From positions 285,864 to 349,863 of the forward strand of contig VWYX01000878.1 in NCBI GenBank assembly GCA_013396525.1: a stretch of DNA of 64,000 nt, in the 5' to 3' direction. A program made the translations under genes and the position numbers. The notes under the pieces were generated by a model that ran no database searches, had not been told where the DNA came from, and saw nothing but the letters and a program-made list of their open reading frames with translations. How positions within the stretch are numbered: position 1 is the first letter of the stretch; the number at the start of each line of letters is the position of its first letter. Positions 53,124 to 64,000 of the stretch are shown here, piece by piece. The stretch comes from Chaetorhynchus papuensis (lineage: Eukaryota; Chordata; Aves; Passeriformes; Rhipiduridae).

Positions 53124-56100
53124 CCCTTGCCTTCCATCTGATTTTCTTTGGGGGAATACTGGGGAACAAATGAGGCTAATTTTCTGATTTATTGATCCAT
53201 CCTTTCACAAAACTCCATAACAATTTATCTCCACAGAATAATAATGAAAATTACACTGAAATGTAACAGAACCACATGGCTAATGGAACTTTGAATAGAT
53301 TACCAGAACAAGTAATATAAGGGATGTTATCAACTAAGTACATATTGGCTAAATAGTTTATTTCAACTAATCAATGCATGATGTCAATGACTACTTAGAG
53401 GGATGATCTGAAAATAATTCAAAAATTCCAAAACAATTCTTTTAAATGCTTATAATCTTTGAGTCAACTGCTAAGTATATAGCATTAAACTGAATATTCT
53501 AGCAAGTGTGTAAGTGAAACACTACCATCTGAAATAGGAACAAGGTAATTTCAGTGCTTACAATGGCATCCAAGGAAAATGTGCTGTATGGAAAATTAAT
53601 GCTTGTCAGCATGTTTTTAAGCAAAATTAGTGAGAACAAGCTTGCTTGCATTAGTATATTTAAAGCATTTATTGGCCAGGACTAGTGAATGTATTTTGTA
53701 AGCTTTACCATTAATTAATTTATTTTTTAAAATACATATCCTAGGTTACTGCTAATGTTCTTTTCCCAAAATTATGGAATATAGTATTCTTACTGATGAA
53801 TGCAGCAGCTGGAAAACAAGATAAATGCAATGTATTAATAGGTTTTTCTCTCCTAATTTTGGTTAAGGCTTTTCATCCTCATTCTTCCTTCCACGGGTAA
53901 TACTTAGGTACCTCACAGGGATACTAGAAGGCATTTACAAATAATTACAGGACTTCACATTTGTTGTGCAGTAATGAGACATGCTTATTTTCCTAAACCC
54001 TCACTTCTGCAATCCTGACCTTTCCATTTTCAAAATAATAAGCACTTCATGCTTAGTTCACTTACTGGCATATGGTCACTTAACTCTTGCATCCTTCCCA
54101 GTCTACAAAGCACCAGAGTGTTTAGTCCCCCACTCAGCTCTAAAACAAACTCTGAGAGCTTGCAAATTATAGTTAAGTCCCTTTCCTACCATAGTTAAAG
54201 CAATGAAGCAGAGGAGGAATAACAAGGCAAAAAAACCAGCATAACCGAAGCAGAGAATTAAAAACACCAGACCAGACAAACTGGGTGTACAGGTGAACAA
54301 AGAAAGCAGAATACGCTGCCAGGATGATCCTTTGTTAGTTCCCAGAAGAGCCATGCTCCTGACTTCTCATTTTTCCCACCCTGGCTTACCACTGCACAGG
54401 GTTTTTTTGTGAGATTATGCCATTTAAGAGGGAAATTCCTTACCAAGAGATACCCACTTGGTCTTTTTTTTTTCCAACAGTATTACCATCCAGGAAGATA
54501 TGTAAGCATATATTCAATAAATACTGCAATAATTTTTATCTGTGCTTAAGTAACTAATGTTTACCAAACAATTTGAAACATTCTGAAATACTTATAGATA
54601 CTAGGAACAATTACCATAAATCAGTCCCATCTATTGTCAGATGTTACAGCTGACCAATTCTTTTTCACCATATACTTATGAATTTGACCACTGCTGTCAG
54701 GATTTTAGACTTGAGGCTGATAACTAAATCTCATCTTACAGGAAGGTTGGTGAAAGAATAATCCCAGATTTATCCTTTATGATTGATTTGATTTAAATTA
54801 AACTGCAGAGCAACCCAAGTAAATCTGCAACTAAGGTTTTCAATTTCAAAAAGCAAATCTCAAAAACTAAGGAATTCATTAGTGAGATGAACAGGAATGA
54901 GCAATCAGAGGATGTGAGCACAGGGGAGGTCTGGAACATGTTTGACTACAATATGAGTATCTGCAGAACTTGGAACCCAAGGAAGTGACAAGAGAATTCA
55001 TAAGAAGGTTTCCAGACACAGTGAGATGAATTACCTAATAAATAAGGAAAGGTAGAATAAGCAGAGAGCTTAAGGGACAGGAACAAAGTTCAGCAAAGGA
55101 AACTACAGTTTCAGATCAAGAAACACCAGCATAAAATGAAATGTGCCAGAAGCCAAGGCAAGTAGGAGAGGCCAAAGATACCACAACTCAACAGAAGCAG
55201 AACACAAATCAGGACTAATCTGGATTCATACCAAGAACTCTGGAAGAGCTGTCATGATGAACTGCAGCCCCAATTGCTACAATTAAAAACCAAACTACTG
55301 CATCGGGTTTGGTACTATCTGCCAGGGAGATAAGAAAATGTACTGACTACACAAAAAAACCAGAGAGAAACAATTTGGCCAATTAAGACAATTTATAGTC
55401 TAGCTTCCAAAGCTTCTAAACTTAAGGAAGAAAGCAAAGTAATACATGGATAAATACGATACAGATTCAATAAAGTTAGAACAGACTACCCTGACAGGTC
55501 TTGTATACACAAGTCACAAAGAAAGCACAGCACTAGCATGCAGCATGTCAAATAACACGCCAGCATGATAACGTGATTTCAACAAACTCTTATTAGGTGC
55601 TATTGTTGTCAATGCAGTGTTCACATCACTGACTTGGGCTCAACTCTGCTGCCCTGCATAACACACTTACTTTGCCCTGTGCTGTCTCTGGGCCTGCAAG
55701 TCACCACGCCACCTCTGTGGGCTCCCTGCCACCAGCCACATTTAACCCTCTCTAGGGAAACAGAGCTGGTTTGTGGGGGGTGTGTGTGTGCACATGAGCA
55801 ACAGGGTGGGAGGTGGAGGAGCAAACAGGATCAGACAGAACTGGTGGAGGAGTAAGGCAGGTGTTGTGCTAGCAGTGGGGAGCAATGTGAGGAACAGTAG
55901 GCTGGTGGGAGACCCTTGCTTTCCACACCACCTGCATCACCCTGTAACACTCATCCAGAATATTTAATACTTGGTGATACCACAATGCTGTCTTTCAGTA
56001 CAGCAAAAGATTCAGGTAATACCACACCTTTCTACAAAATACTTTTAGGCGGTGCATTTTTGGTCAAGATAACAAAGTGTTAATGTCACTGAACAACGCA

Positions 56101-57066
56101 CAGATAAAATTTATGCCAAAATACTATGTGCAAACGTTCAAGCAAGTTGCCTCCATGTGACAACCAGGAGACTACCACGATGGTAAGAAAGACTAGAGAA
56201 CTACTCTCAAGAACATAAAGAGAAATCACAGCAGCTTAGAAAATAAAGACTGAATGAAAGTGACAAAAGCATGAATAGGTACGTTAGATATTAATCCAAC
56301 TTTCTTGAACCCACAGAAAACAGGCATGAGAAACAGATGCATATTGCAGTGTATGCACAGCTACTTAATGACAGTGAGTAAAACCATGGTAAAACACAAA
56401 ACTACAGATTTGACAGTCCAATGTTAACTGCCTTTTGCTAGTTTGCCATGGAGTAAAACCCCAGCCAACTGATGAAGGCAAAAGGTAAAGTGGACCACTA
56501 GTGCCAGGCATGGAGCTTTGGGATCACACATGAAGTCAGAGATGGAATAATAGTTATGTGAATATCTTTTACTTATTTCAAATAGAGACTTCATCAACTT
56601 TAATTTTTATTCTTCTCAAGTCTGTGACCCCAGCTTTTCCACCACAGAGTCTAAGGCCAGTTCATTATACCCAATATGGTATTTGTGTTTCCCAGTACCA
56701 CAGCTCAGAACTCCCCTAGGTATTTAATCACAGCTGTATATACTCATTTCATGCTACATTCTCATTCTCAGACTGGGGAATGCCAGCATTCAAGAGGTGG
56801 AAAGCCCCTTGTCTAATTTAACCTACTCGAGGTTAAGCTAGATTCCTAAAACAACCCTTCATTCTGAGACTTTTCCCTAGAAAAAACAAATTAAATACAC
56901 AAATGTGACCACTAGCACTGTGAAAAAGGGTTATTGCCAGTAACTTGTTACTCAATACCATGATCCGAAATGGACTGTATTCTTTAAAACATAAAAGTAG
57001 ATGTATGAAATGATCTCCCCGAGTAAGCTAGAGGCAAGATACATATTGATAAGATTATTCTCCTAC

Positions 57067-57112
57067 AAAATAAATAAATAAATAGATAGATACATAGATA
57101 AATAAACAAGTA
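57067..57112. repeat. (AAAT)n/(AGAT)n microsatellite
   Basis: AAAT units, then AGAT/ACAT units, then AAAT-like units span 46 bases in intron 1, about 550 bases before the CpG island begins. Confidence 0.9.
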
Positions 57113-57799
57113 ATTTTTTTAAAGGGAATAAAAATTTAAGTAGTATACAATTAGACCACAGCTTCCAAACTTTGGCTGAAAATATTAAAGAACATTCTGT
57201 ATAACAGGTATAAATATATTTTTATTATTTTAAATCCAGCATTCGCTTTAGCACAACAGCCACCCCGACTAAGACTCCAGCACCGCTGCCCGTCCTGCCA
57301 CACAGCAGCCTCTGGTTCAGCTCGTTCCCTGGTCCGAGCTAGAAGCGCTCTGGAGGGAAGCACGCTCAGGCGTAATGGAGAACAAATGTCTCCCATTAAT
57401 TATTTGACTAAGCCGAAAGTATCAAAGAACTGTAAAGTCCATCCAACTAAATTCTCCTTTTCCAGAAACACACAGGCAGTAAGAAGAGGCTGTTGTGACA
57501 AGAATTCAGACAAACCAGAGACAAGAGAGATGTATTTCATACTCAGACGTAAAAATGCTGAACCGTGGTCACCCTGCCTCTTTACATTGTAAGAAAACCG
57601 TGCTGAAACAATATCGAGAACTCAAAAAGGCAATAAAATTGGAAAACAGCGACTGTAAAATCCCAGACGCCAGCCACACGATGGCACGGCACCGCCGCCT
57701 CCAGGTGCCCGGCATGTGAGGAGCGGCGCCGGGCTGGGGGGGGCAGACGGGCGCCCACCCGGCTCCCCTCAGAGCTCCCTCCTCGCCCGGCTCTGCCTC

Positions 57800-57802
57800 A
57801 CC
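57800..57802 (-). other. RFTN1: Alternative candidate splice donor for RFTN1 exon 1
   Basis: On the minus strand the sequence reads CCGCG|GTGAGG near the inner end of the CpG island. GTGAGG is a good donor hexamer. Using it would lengthen exon 1 or define an alternative first exon. Both candidate donors precede a fully non-coding leader joined to the exon 2 acceptor. Confidence 0.4.
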
Positions 57803-58265
57803 GCGGCGGGGGCTGGACGCGGATAACCATCCCACTGGCTGGAAGCGACTGCCGGCGATGCCGCCTCCGGTCCGCCCTGGCCGCGGGCAGCCCGGCGGTC
57901 TCGGCACCCATGGGCTGACAGGATGGCACCGCCCGCCGGCCCCGCTGCCCCCCCGGGCGGGCTCCGCTCCGGCCCCTCAGCAGGAGAGCAGAGAGCGGAC
58001 CCTCCGGAGCAACTGCACAGCCCGAAACCCGCCCGGGGAGCGGGTGGGAGGCAGTGGCCCCCAGCGCCGGGCTCCAGCAGCCCCTCCAAACCCGGGCACG
58101 CCGGCCAGCCCGCGCCCCGCTCCGAACTTCGGGAGCCAGAGAACCACGACGAGTCGGAGCCCGGGAGCGGCTTTCCCCTCTCCGGCGCACCGACCCTGTC
58201 CAGCAGCAACCCCCTCCCGCCCCCTCGCCAAGTTTGCCCGCCGAGCCGGAGGGGTGCGCGGCGGT

Positions 58266-58500
58266 ACCTGTGGGAAGCGGCGGGCGAAGCGCAGCCCGGC
58301 GGTGCTGAAGGATGCCCGGCGGGCGGAGACGGCCGGCCCCGCTGACAGCGTTTCCTCCTCCTACTCCGGCTGTCGCCCGCGCCCGCCCGCCGCGCTCCGG
58401 GGCCGCTCCCCCCTCGGCTCCGCGACAGGGAGGTGCCGGGGCAGCGCCGCGCCGCCACACGGCCCCGCCGCCCGGCACAAAGTTTGCTCGGCACAGCCCG
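58266..58500 (-). other. RFTN1: Candidate RFTN1 exon 1 (5' UTR) with CACAG|GTACCG donor
   Basis: On the minus strand CCCACAG|GTACCG forms a plausible donor, with the last exon base at 58268. The GT is canonical and the exon side is CAG, but positions +4 to +6 are weak. A start codon is not needed because exon 2 carries the conserved one. The right boundary is only a guess; the transcription start could lie anywhere from about 58300 to 58700. Confidence 0.4.
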
Positions 58501-58543
58501 GGGCGGCGGCTCCGCTCCCGTTCAGCCCGGCCGGGGGCCGCGG

Positions 58544-58560
58544 CCACTTCCTCTTCCTCC
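58544..58560 (-). promoter_or_regulatory. PU.1/ETS-like site in the RFTN1 promoter
   Basis: The minus strand reads GGAGGAAGAGGAAGTGG, containing two GGAA cores. The second, AGAGGAAGTGG, agrees well with the PU.1 (SPI1) consensus as known. Raftlin is prominent in B cells and other haematopoietic cells, which makes a PU.1 or other ETS factor input plausible. Occupancy cannot be judged from sequence. Confidence 0.5.
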
Positions 58561-58659
58561 GAGCAGCGGCGAGAGCCCCGCGCTCAGCCCGAGCCGCGCA
58601 GGGATGGGGCAGCCGCGCTTCCCGCTCGCTCCAGCGGCACAGCCCAAAGGCGGATTGCT

Positions 58660-58680
58660 CCGCCCGCCGGCCAGGGCGGG
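58660..58680. promoter_or_regulatory. Pair of GC boxes at the outer edge of the CpG island
   Basis: CCGCCC at 58660-58665 and GGGCGGG at 58674-58680 form Sp1/KLF-type GC boxes, one in each orientation, upstream of the likely RFTN1 start region. Confidence 0.5.
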
Positions 58681-58746
58681 AAGTCCCTCACGCATTGCCC
58701 GCCTCAGCCCCCACCTCGGCCCCGCTCCCCTGTACTCCCCCCATCA

Positions 58747-59632
58747 TCGCTGATGATACAAAACTGGGAGGAGTGGCCGATACTTCGGAGCCTTGTGCGG
58801 CCTTTCAGAGGGACCTCGATAGGTTGGGGAGTTGGGGCAGAGAAGAACCATTTCAAATTCAACAGTGGCAAATGCAGGGTCCTGCACCTGGGGAGGAATA
58901 ACCCCACACACAAGCACAGGCTGGGAGCCAACCTACTGGAAAGTAGCTCTGCATTGGAGGACCTGGGGGTCCTGGAGGACAACAAGCTGTTGATGAGCCA
59001 GCAGTGTGGCCTGGGGACCAAGAAGGCTGAGGGAATCTTGGGATGCATCAGGAAGAGCATTTCCAGAAGGTCGAGGGAGGTGATGCTCCTGCTCTGCTCA
59101 GCCCTGGTGAGGCCACATTTGGAGTGCTGTGTCCAGTTCTGGGCTCCTCAGTACAAGAGAGACATGGAGCCCCTGCAGCAGGTCCAGCAGAGAGCCACTA
59201 AGTTGGGCAAGGGTCTGGGGAATCTTTCTTAAAACAAAAGGTTGAGGGAGCTGGGCCTGCTCAGCCTCAAGAAGAGGCAACCAAGAAGAGAGTTCCTTAA
59301 TGTGCATAAAATATCTAAAAGGTGGGTGTGAAGACGATGGAGCCAGGCTCTTCTTCTTGGTGCCAACCATTAGGACAAGAGGCAATGGGCAGAAACTGAT
59401 GCACAGGAAGTTCCATCTAAATATGAGGAAGAACTTCTTTACTGCACGATTGACCCCACACTGGAATAGATTGCTCAGAGAGGTTGTGGAGTCTCCCTCA
59501 CTGAAGATATTCAAAAACCATCTGGACGCAATGCTGTGCCATGTGCTCTAGGATGACTCTGCTTAAGCAGGGAGGTTGGACCAGATGACCCACTGTGGTC
59601 CCTTCCAACCTGACCCATTCTATGACTGTTAC
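58747..59632 (+). mobile_element. CR1 LINE, 5'-truncated, abutting the CpG island
   Basis: A plus-strand CR1 begins in the reverse-transcriptase palm, where ADDTKLGGVADTSEPCAAFQ is readable (the DD of the catalytic F/YADD box is the first preserved part). It runs through LLLCSALVRPHLECCVQFW to the 3' end CCCTTCCAACCTGACCCATT with a short CTATGACTG tail. Small frameshifts split the coding region, one in the Trp-rich stretch after DLDRLG and another near LGNLS. The 5' end lies directly against GC-rich promoter DNA, so the copy is truncated at insertion, as is usual for CR1. It is inactive but lies within a few hundred bases of the RFTN1 start, in the opposite orientation. Confidence 0.96.
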
Positions 59633-59639
59633 TGTACTC

Positions 59640-61860
59640 CCTTCCCTTCTGCCCCCCGCTGGCATGCATTCCACCTTGGTGCTTTCAGCCCCACACTGTC
59701 AAGCCAGTCCTGGGGTCGCTACAGTGGAACAGGCCTCCTTAAACGCACAGCCTTGAACACCTCCTTTCAACACGCCTGTTCTCTCAGATGGTGGCAAGCC
59801 CGCCCAGCTCCAGGTCAACTGAGTTCAGTCCCTCAGCCTCTCCTTGTAGAACACATATTCCATCCCTGGCCTTGTTGGCCCTCCACTAAGCTTGTCCCAG
59901 TTTGTCAACTACTTTCTTGGCACTGGATTCTGAGAGGGGAATGACATACCTGGACACAGTATGTGCTCTACAAGAGCCCTAATGAGTGCCAAATAGCTGA
60001 GGATCGTCACTTTTTCCGAGCTACTGGCATGCTGTTGTTATCTTTGTTGGCTCTGGTCATGCTGCCTGCGAGCATGGCCACAGCCTTTGCAACAGAGCTG
60101 CTACCCAGAGAGGCAGTCCCAAGTCTAGATCTCTGCAAGGTGTCCTCCCTTCCCAGAGGCTGAATGTTTGTCCTTGTTAAATTTCAAAAAGTTCATGCTG
60201 GCTTGTTCTTGAGCCTGCCCGGGTCCTCTTGGACAGCAGCCCAGCCCTGAAGTTGCTTGACGGCACCTCAGCATGCAGCCATGTGCAAACATGGCAACAG
60301 TGGATCCTGTCATCTTCTCCAAGTCCTTGAAAAACATGTTGAAGTACAAGAGGATTCCACTTGCTTCTGCCCTCCAGGCAAAGTACAACCCATTAAACTG
60401 CAACTGTCTGACCCCAGCTGCGCAGTGAGCTTTTTACCCACTTAGCTGTCTACCTACCCAGACTACAGAATCCTAATCACGTACAAAAATAGCACAGGAG
60501 CCAGTGCCTGGCACCTTACTAAAGTTGCTATGGCATCAACTACCATCCCCATGCCTGCAAATGCCTACATTTTTTTGATGTTGGCAAACATTTGGTAAGG
60601 CTTGATGGCACAGAGAGCAGCTGCTCTCAAGGCATCAGTCAGATCTTCCCAGCACCCTCAGACACAGCCCAGAACCCCAGTGCAGCCAGATTTGTGCAGG
60701 TCAAGTTCTCAGAAGAATCCCTCTCTTAATCCTCATCCATTGCTGGTAGCTCTTCACTTGCTCCAGTCTTACCTCTAAGCATACGGTGCAGGTCAGTGAG
60801 ACAAAGGCAGCTCTGAGGACATCAGCCTTACCTGTGCTCACATTCAACAGGCCTATGTGTTCCTTGTCCAGCCCCTTGCTGTTAACATGGCTTTTTGAGA
60901 TCAACATGAGACTCCAGAAGCCTTGTGTATGTCTACACCATCCCTACATGCTTTGATATTTCTGTAACTCCTTCCCTATAACCTGTTTGTGCTTCCACCA
61001 TGATATTTTTGCCATGAAGTTCAGTCAGGTGTTCCTCACTTAGCGTAGCTGGTATCCCAATTCATCAACATGGATTCCTACTTGGATGTGTCACTCTTGC
61101 ATCAGAAAAAGGCTACCTTAAAAATCTGCCTGCTTTCCTAGGCTCCCTTCACTTTTCAAAGCTGCCTCCCATTTACCAACTCCTCAAATAAGCCAGAGTT
61201 TGCTCTCTGAAGTGCTATCCTCACTCCCTTCAGGATCTTGAGCTCTACTGTATGATCATGACTATAGCCAGAGTTGCCACTCCCACATTCCTAGACAATT
61301 TTTCATTACTAGTGGACATCCTTTAGTACAAGACCCCTGGTTGGCCCATTCAGGATATCTACCAAGAAAGCTTCCTAAAATTTGCTGGATTGCTTCCATC
61401 CCACCGTATTACTCATCCAGCTGGCACGAAGCTTAACTGCTCTCCAGGAATCAGGATCTGTGACCCGTAGATATTACAGAGTTGCTATTTTAATCAACTT
61501 TCATCAAGAGTACCTGGTCTATAATCCACCACCATCACCCTCAGTAGTCATTCCTTTGATCCGTAGCATTGTCAGCCAGTCTGATTGTCAGTCCAAGAGC
61601 TCCATACACTCCAGCTGTTTTTTTTACAGAGGGGGTAACCCTCCACCCTCATCTTCCCTGTCTCTCCAGAAAAACATGTATCCATCCCAAATGTAATGCT
61701 TATGAACCAAGTCTGGAACTTTGTGCACCACCTTCATTGTTCTTCCCCTTATTAGGCCAGAAACCTGTTAGGCACCTCCTAAAACACCCTTGATTAGTAC
61801 GGAAACTGCTTGAAGTCCTTGTGCCCAGCAGGCACAAATACATTTGCTACACCTGGTCCA
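59640..61860 (-). mobile_element. Decayed CR1 body (endonuclease to reverse transcriptase)
   Basis: On the minus strand the order of remnants follows CR1 ORF2. Near 61590-61645 a degraded GGG...QLECMEL block resembles the endonuclease GGGVALYVS...ECMEL segment and carries an in-frame stop. Near 60140-60340, FFKDLEKMTGSTVAMFA and LKFNKDKHSAS resemble the RT palm region. The expected catalytic Asp-Asp after FA is replaced by His-Gly, so it cannot be active. The plus strand shows matching antisense landmarks such as GAGCTCCATACACTCCAGCT and GGTCCTCTTGGACAGCAGCC. It is much older than the neighbouring plus-strand CR1. Its precise ends are uncertain. Confidence 0.72.
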
Positions 61861-64000
61861 CTTAAGAATCTCTCTCCCTACTGTGTAGGTGCATAAACGA
61901 AATTAAATTATGTAAAAATATATAAGCAAGCGCTACATTGGTACATTAATTCCTTCCCAAGTGCAGAATATTTCTCTATTAAATGCTGGTATTGTGATGG
62001 GTGACATCTATTTGAAAGTACTCCCTGCACTTCTCCCTCAAGTGCCATCAGGGAACAAAAAAATTTCTTCCCTTGCCTCAAGTCCTCTTAAAGCACAACT
62101 ATCAGCATTAGCAAGCAGTTAGTAGCCAAAAGTGTAACATCAACACATTGGAAACAAGGAAATCAAGTTACTTTACCAGCACTGAACTATGAAACAAACA
62201 CTAGTAATGCATGTTGTCTGGGAACTTTACTCATCTCCTTTTTCTATTTCCTTCTGTGTGTTTTGGTTTTATCATCTCCATTTCTTTTAATTATACACAC
62301 AGGTTTTCCTCTTTCGTTGTCCTCCATCATTTTTCCTTCACTCATTAGTTTCTCTGGCTTTCCAACCATGTGAGAAAGCAGCATGCAGTCACATCAGGGT
62401 GCCATGTAATTGAGCTGTTTTTCCAATACTACTGTTAAAGCATATGGGGAAGGAGTGCTAAGTGTGTAAGGAGAAGTGAAAGTGCAGCTTTGCCTATATT
62501 GTAAACACATCAGATCAGAGATGGCTCCAGAAGGAACATCCTAGGCACCAGACCTTGCCAACATCATAGAAATTGCAGATCTACACCTAAAGGGTTGAAT
62601 TGAAAGGATGCCTGACAATAGTGAAGACTTCTGGTGGTGCAGAATCTTCTTGGATACATAAAGGAACACCAGAAAAACAACATTCCTGGATGTCTATAGA
62701 TTGTTATGAAGTGGCAGTCCTGTACAGATGAAAGATGTTCAAATTAGTGTTTACAACAGGTCACAAAGCACAAACCCAGGTACTACAAACCATTTTTCCA
62801 CTGCCCACTTCACAGTCATGTATCAGACATGACTGCAAACTTACAGCCATCACATACAAGGTGTTTTGATGCACCATTTCAACCTGGAATTCCTCTACTC
62901 TAGCACTACATACACCACCTATTATGACAGTCCTCCACTTTTCAGTAGAGAACAATTGGAATTGAAAGTTGGTTCGATAGGAGTTTTGATGCTAACATGT
63001 TTTCCTCTGACTACAAAAGTGTATTAGAGAAGCAGCAGATTGATTACCAGAGTAAGAAACCTTTATTATCACCTATTTAGATGTGCCAATATTGAAATTA
63101 TGTAATTCATTCAAGTGGAAACAGCATAAAATCTAAATTGATGCTGCACATCTAAACTATTCTTTTTAGATTACCACTGTGAGAACTTCAGAATCCAATT
63201 CTGGCTTGCTAGTGTTCATAGATTTTTTTTAAAAGTATGTATTTCTGACATATTTTGAGGTTACTTCCCTCTTTAAGATCCATTTTGGTAAAGATTTTAT
63301 AACATATGATCTATAACTTAATCTGAAAGAGGTATTTCATGTGTTATTCCAAAAACAGGCAACATTCTTTCCATGAGAAATCTGATCAGCTTGAAAAAAT
63401 CCTAAACAAGCATCCTAGACATTTCAGAGTTGTGAATATATATATACACACATCTCCCTGCAGAACAACAAACAACTGCAAAACAGTAGTGAGTCAGTAA
63501 TTAAGTATAAAATACTTAACCATTTAACTACAAACAACTGAAGGACCTTCTTGCTTTAATCAACAGTAAGATGTTGCCCCTAGACACTCCATTAGGGAAT
63601 ATTAATTTGCCCTGGGAGATAAAAAGAGCTTTAATACATTTTCTTTCTGTTTCTAGTCAGTGTAATCTCTCTGGTAAATCCACACATTTAGCAGTGCTGA
63701 GCTCTACAACCTCCTGTACCACAAGCAGGAGTGATCACGTTTTCTATTTGCACTTTGTAGTCCTGGGTGCAGCTGAGTAAGGCAAGTTCAGTGTAGGCGT
63801 AAATTGCTACTGGTGGGGTATTAAAGAATTCTGCTTGGCCAAATATCTGTGTTTATTTTGGCCTAGGCAGAGAAGATTACATATCATGAAAAGCAGCATG
63901 AAATCACATTCACAGCATTTCTGACTTGTGCAAGGTGTTTCTAGTTATGCCACTAGGTAACCCCTTACTTTGCTATTCCAAGCACTATTTGAACAACTAA
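61861..64000. other. Upstream intergenic DNA, no gene recognised
   Basis: About 2.1 kb of AT-rich DNA to the right edge. A minus-strand frame at 62761-62955 (64 codons) and a plus-strand frame at 63571-63780 (69 codons) match nothing I recognise. The stretch around 62500-62950 is slightly richer and could be a decayed transposon. A TA/CA microsatellite lies near 63437-63452. In mammals the next gene upstream of RFTN1 is DAZL, but I see no DAZL exon here. Confidence 0.6.

Larger units (their letters stand above)
48098..58267 (-). other. RFTN1: RFTN1 intron 1
   Basis: About 10 kb of AT-rich non-coding DNA separates exon 2 from the first exon in the CpG island. It contains a possible ancient CR1/L3 relic at 49600-50085, an A-rich run at 53091-53123 and an AAAT/AGAT microsatellite at 57067-57112. 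A moderately CpG-containing patch lies near 50720-51010 without an identifiable gene. The right end depends on which exon 1 donor is used (58267 or 57801). Confidence 0.8.
1..58560 (-). other. RFTN1: RFTN1 (raftlin) gene, 5' part only
   Basis: This is the span of a minus-strand protein-coding gene, from its CpG-island promoter on the right to intron 4 at the left edge. Raftlin is a lipid-raft protein best known from B cells. It is anchored to the inner plasma membrane by N-terminal acylation and supports raft integrity, B-cell receptor signalling and uptake of Toll-like receptor ligands (family knowledge). Three coding exons are visible. Their coding lengths of 145, 187 and 109 nt sum to 147 codons with compatible phases (1, 2, 0), and every junction is GT-AG. 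The translation follows mammalian raftlin residue by residue in order, as recalled. Mammalian raftlin is close to 580 residues, so about a quarter of the protein is here. The right boundary is approximate because the transcription start is not determined. Confidence 0.93.
57660..58746 (-). promoter_or_regulatory. RFTN1: CpG-island promoter and first exon of RFTN1
   Basis: Composition changes sharply from AT-rich intron to a GC-rich, CpG-dense stretch of about 1.1 kb, then drops again exactly where a CR1 begins. It sits upstream of exon 2 on the gene's strand, the expected place for the non-coding first exon and promoter. GC boxes, for example near 58660-58680, and an ETS-like site are present. 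I see no convincing TATA box, consistent with a dispersed CpG-island promoter. Many long open frames on both strands here (for example 241 and 249 codons on minus, 347 and 306 on plus) are explained by the scarcity of AT-rich stop codons. Confidence 0.85.

Noticed and set aside
57769..58547. Minus-strand frames of 241 and 249 codons in the CpG island
   Set aside because: Two overlapping frames are both open and both are compositionally biased, as expected from few stop codons in GC-rich DNA. The conserved RFTN1 start codon is in exon 2.
57858..59232. Plus-strand frames of 347 and 306 codons across the CpG island and CR1
   Set aside because: The island part is Pro/Ala/Arg-rich low complexity from GC-rich DNA, and the C-terminal part is CR1 reverse transcriptase. 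It is a chance fusion, not a gene.
61861..64000. 3' end of DAZL or another upstream neighbour
   Set aside because: No RNA-recognition-motif coding sequence or other known exon was seen; synteny alone does not support a feature.
1..64000. CRISPR arrays, operons, prophage, intact tRNA or rRNA genes, intact LTR retroviruses
   Set aside because: No regularly spaced repeats, no ribosome-binding architecture, no complete tRNA cloverleaf (only the SINE B-box) and no paired LTRs were seen. This is a vertebrate intronic region.

Overview
This window is vertebrate nuclear DNA, almost certainly from a bird and probably a passerine. The interspersed repeats are CR1 LINEs with typical avian 3' ends. One short insert near 40.9 kb joins a tRNA-Ile-like B-box to a CR1-like tail, the structure of the passerine SINE family TguSINE1. 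There is no prokaryotic or phage architecture; nearly all listed open frames are chance frames in AT-rich intron DNA.

The window is dominated by the 5' half of one gene on the minus strand, RFTN1 (raftlin, a dually acylated lipid-raft protein). Reading right to left: a CpG-island promoter and non-coding exon 1 (about 57.66-58.75 kb); intron 1 (~10 kb); exon 2 with the start codon (48097-47942); intron 2 (~29 kb); exon 3 (18889-18703); intron 3 (~10.5 kb); exon 4 (8162-8054); then intron 4 running off the left edge. The three coding exons join in frame (145 + 187 + 109 coding nt = 147 codons) with canonical GT-AG junctions and no stop or frameshift. The rest of the protein, from exon 5 on, lies beyond position 1.

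The introns hold CR1 copies of several ages: a ~98%-identical stretch shared between copies at 44.4 kb and 59.0 kb, a middle-aged minus-strand copy at 24.2-24.8 kb, and ancient CR1/L3-like relics at 20.8-22.1 kb and perhaps 49.6-50.1 kb. There are also microsatellites and homopolymer runs. A less AT-rich block at 36.2-38.7 kb is unexplained.

Right of the promoter a 5'-truncated CR1 (about 58.75-59.63 kb, plus strand) abuts the CpG island. It is followed by a decayed CR1 body on the minus strand (about 59.64-61.86 kb) and unannotated, presumably intergenic DNA to 64 kb. I found no convincing novel system. The points most worth following are the CR1 at the promoter edge, the PU.1/ETS-like site in the island, the uneven divergence between the two young CR1 copies, and the GC-raised block in intron 2.
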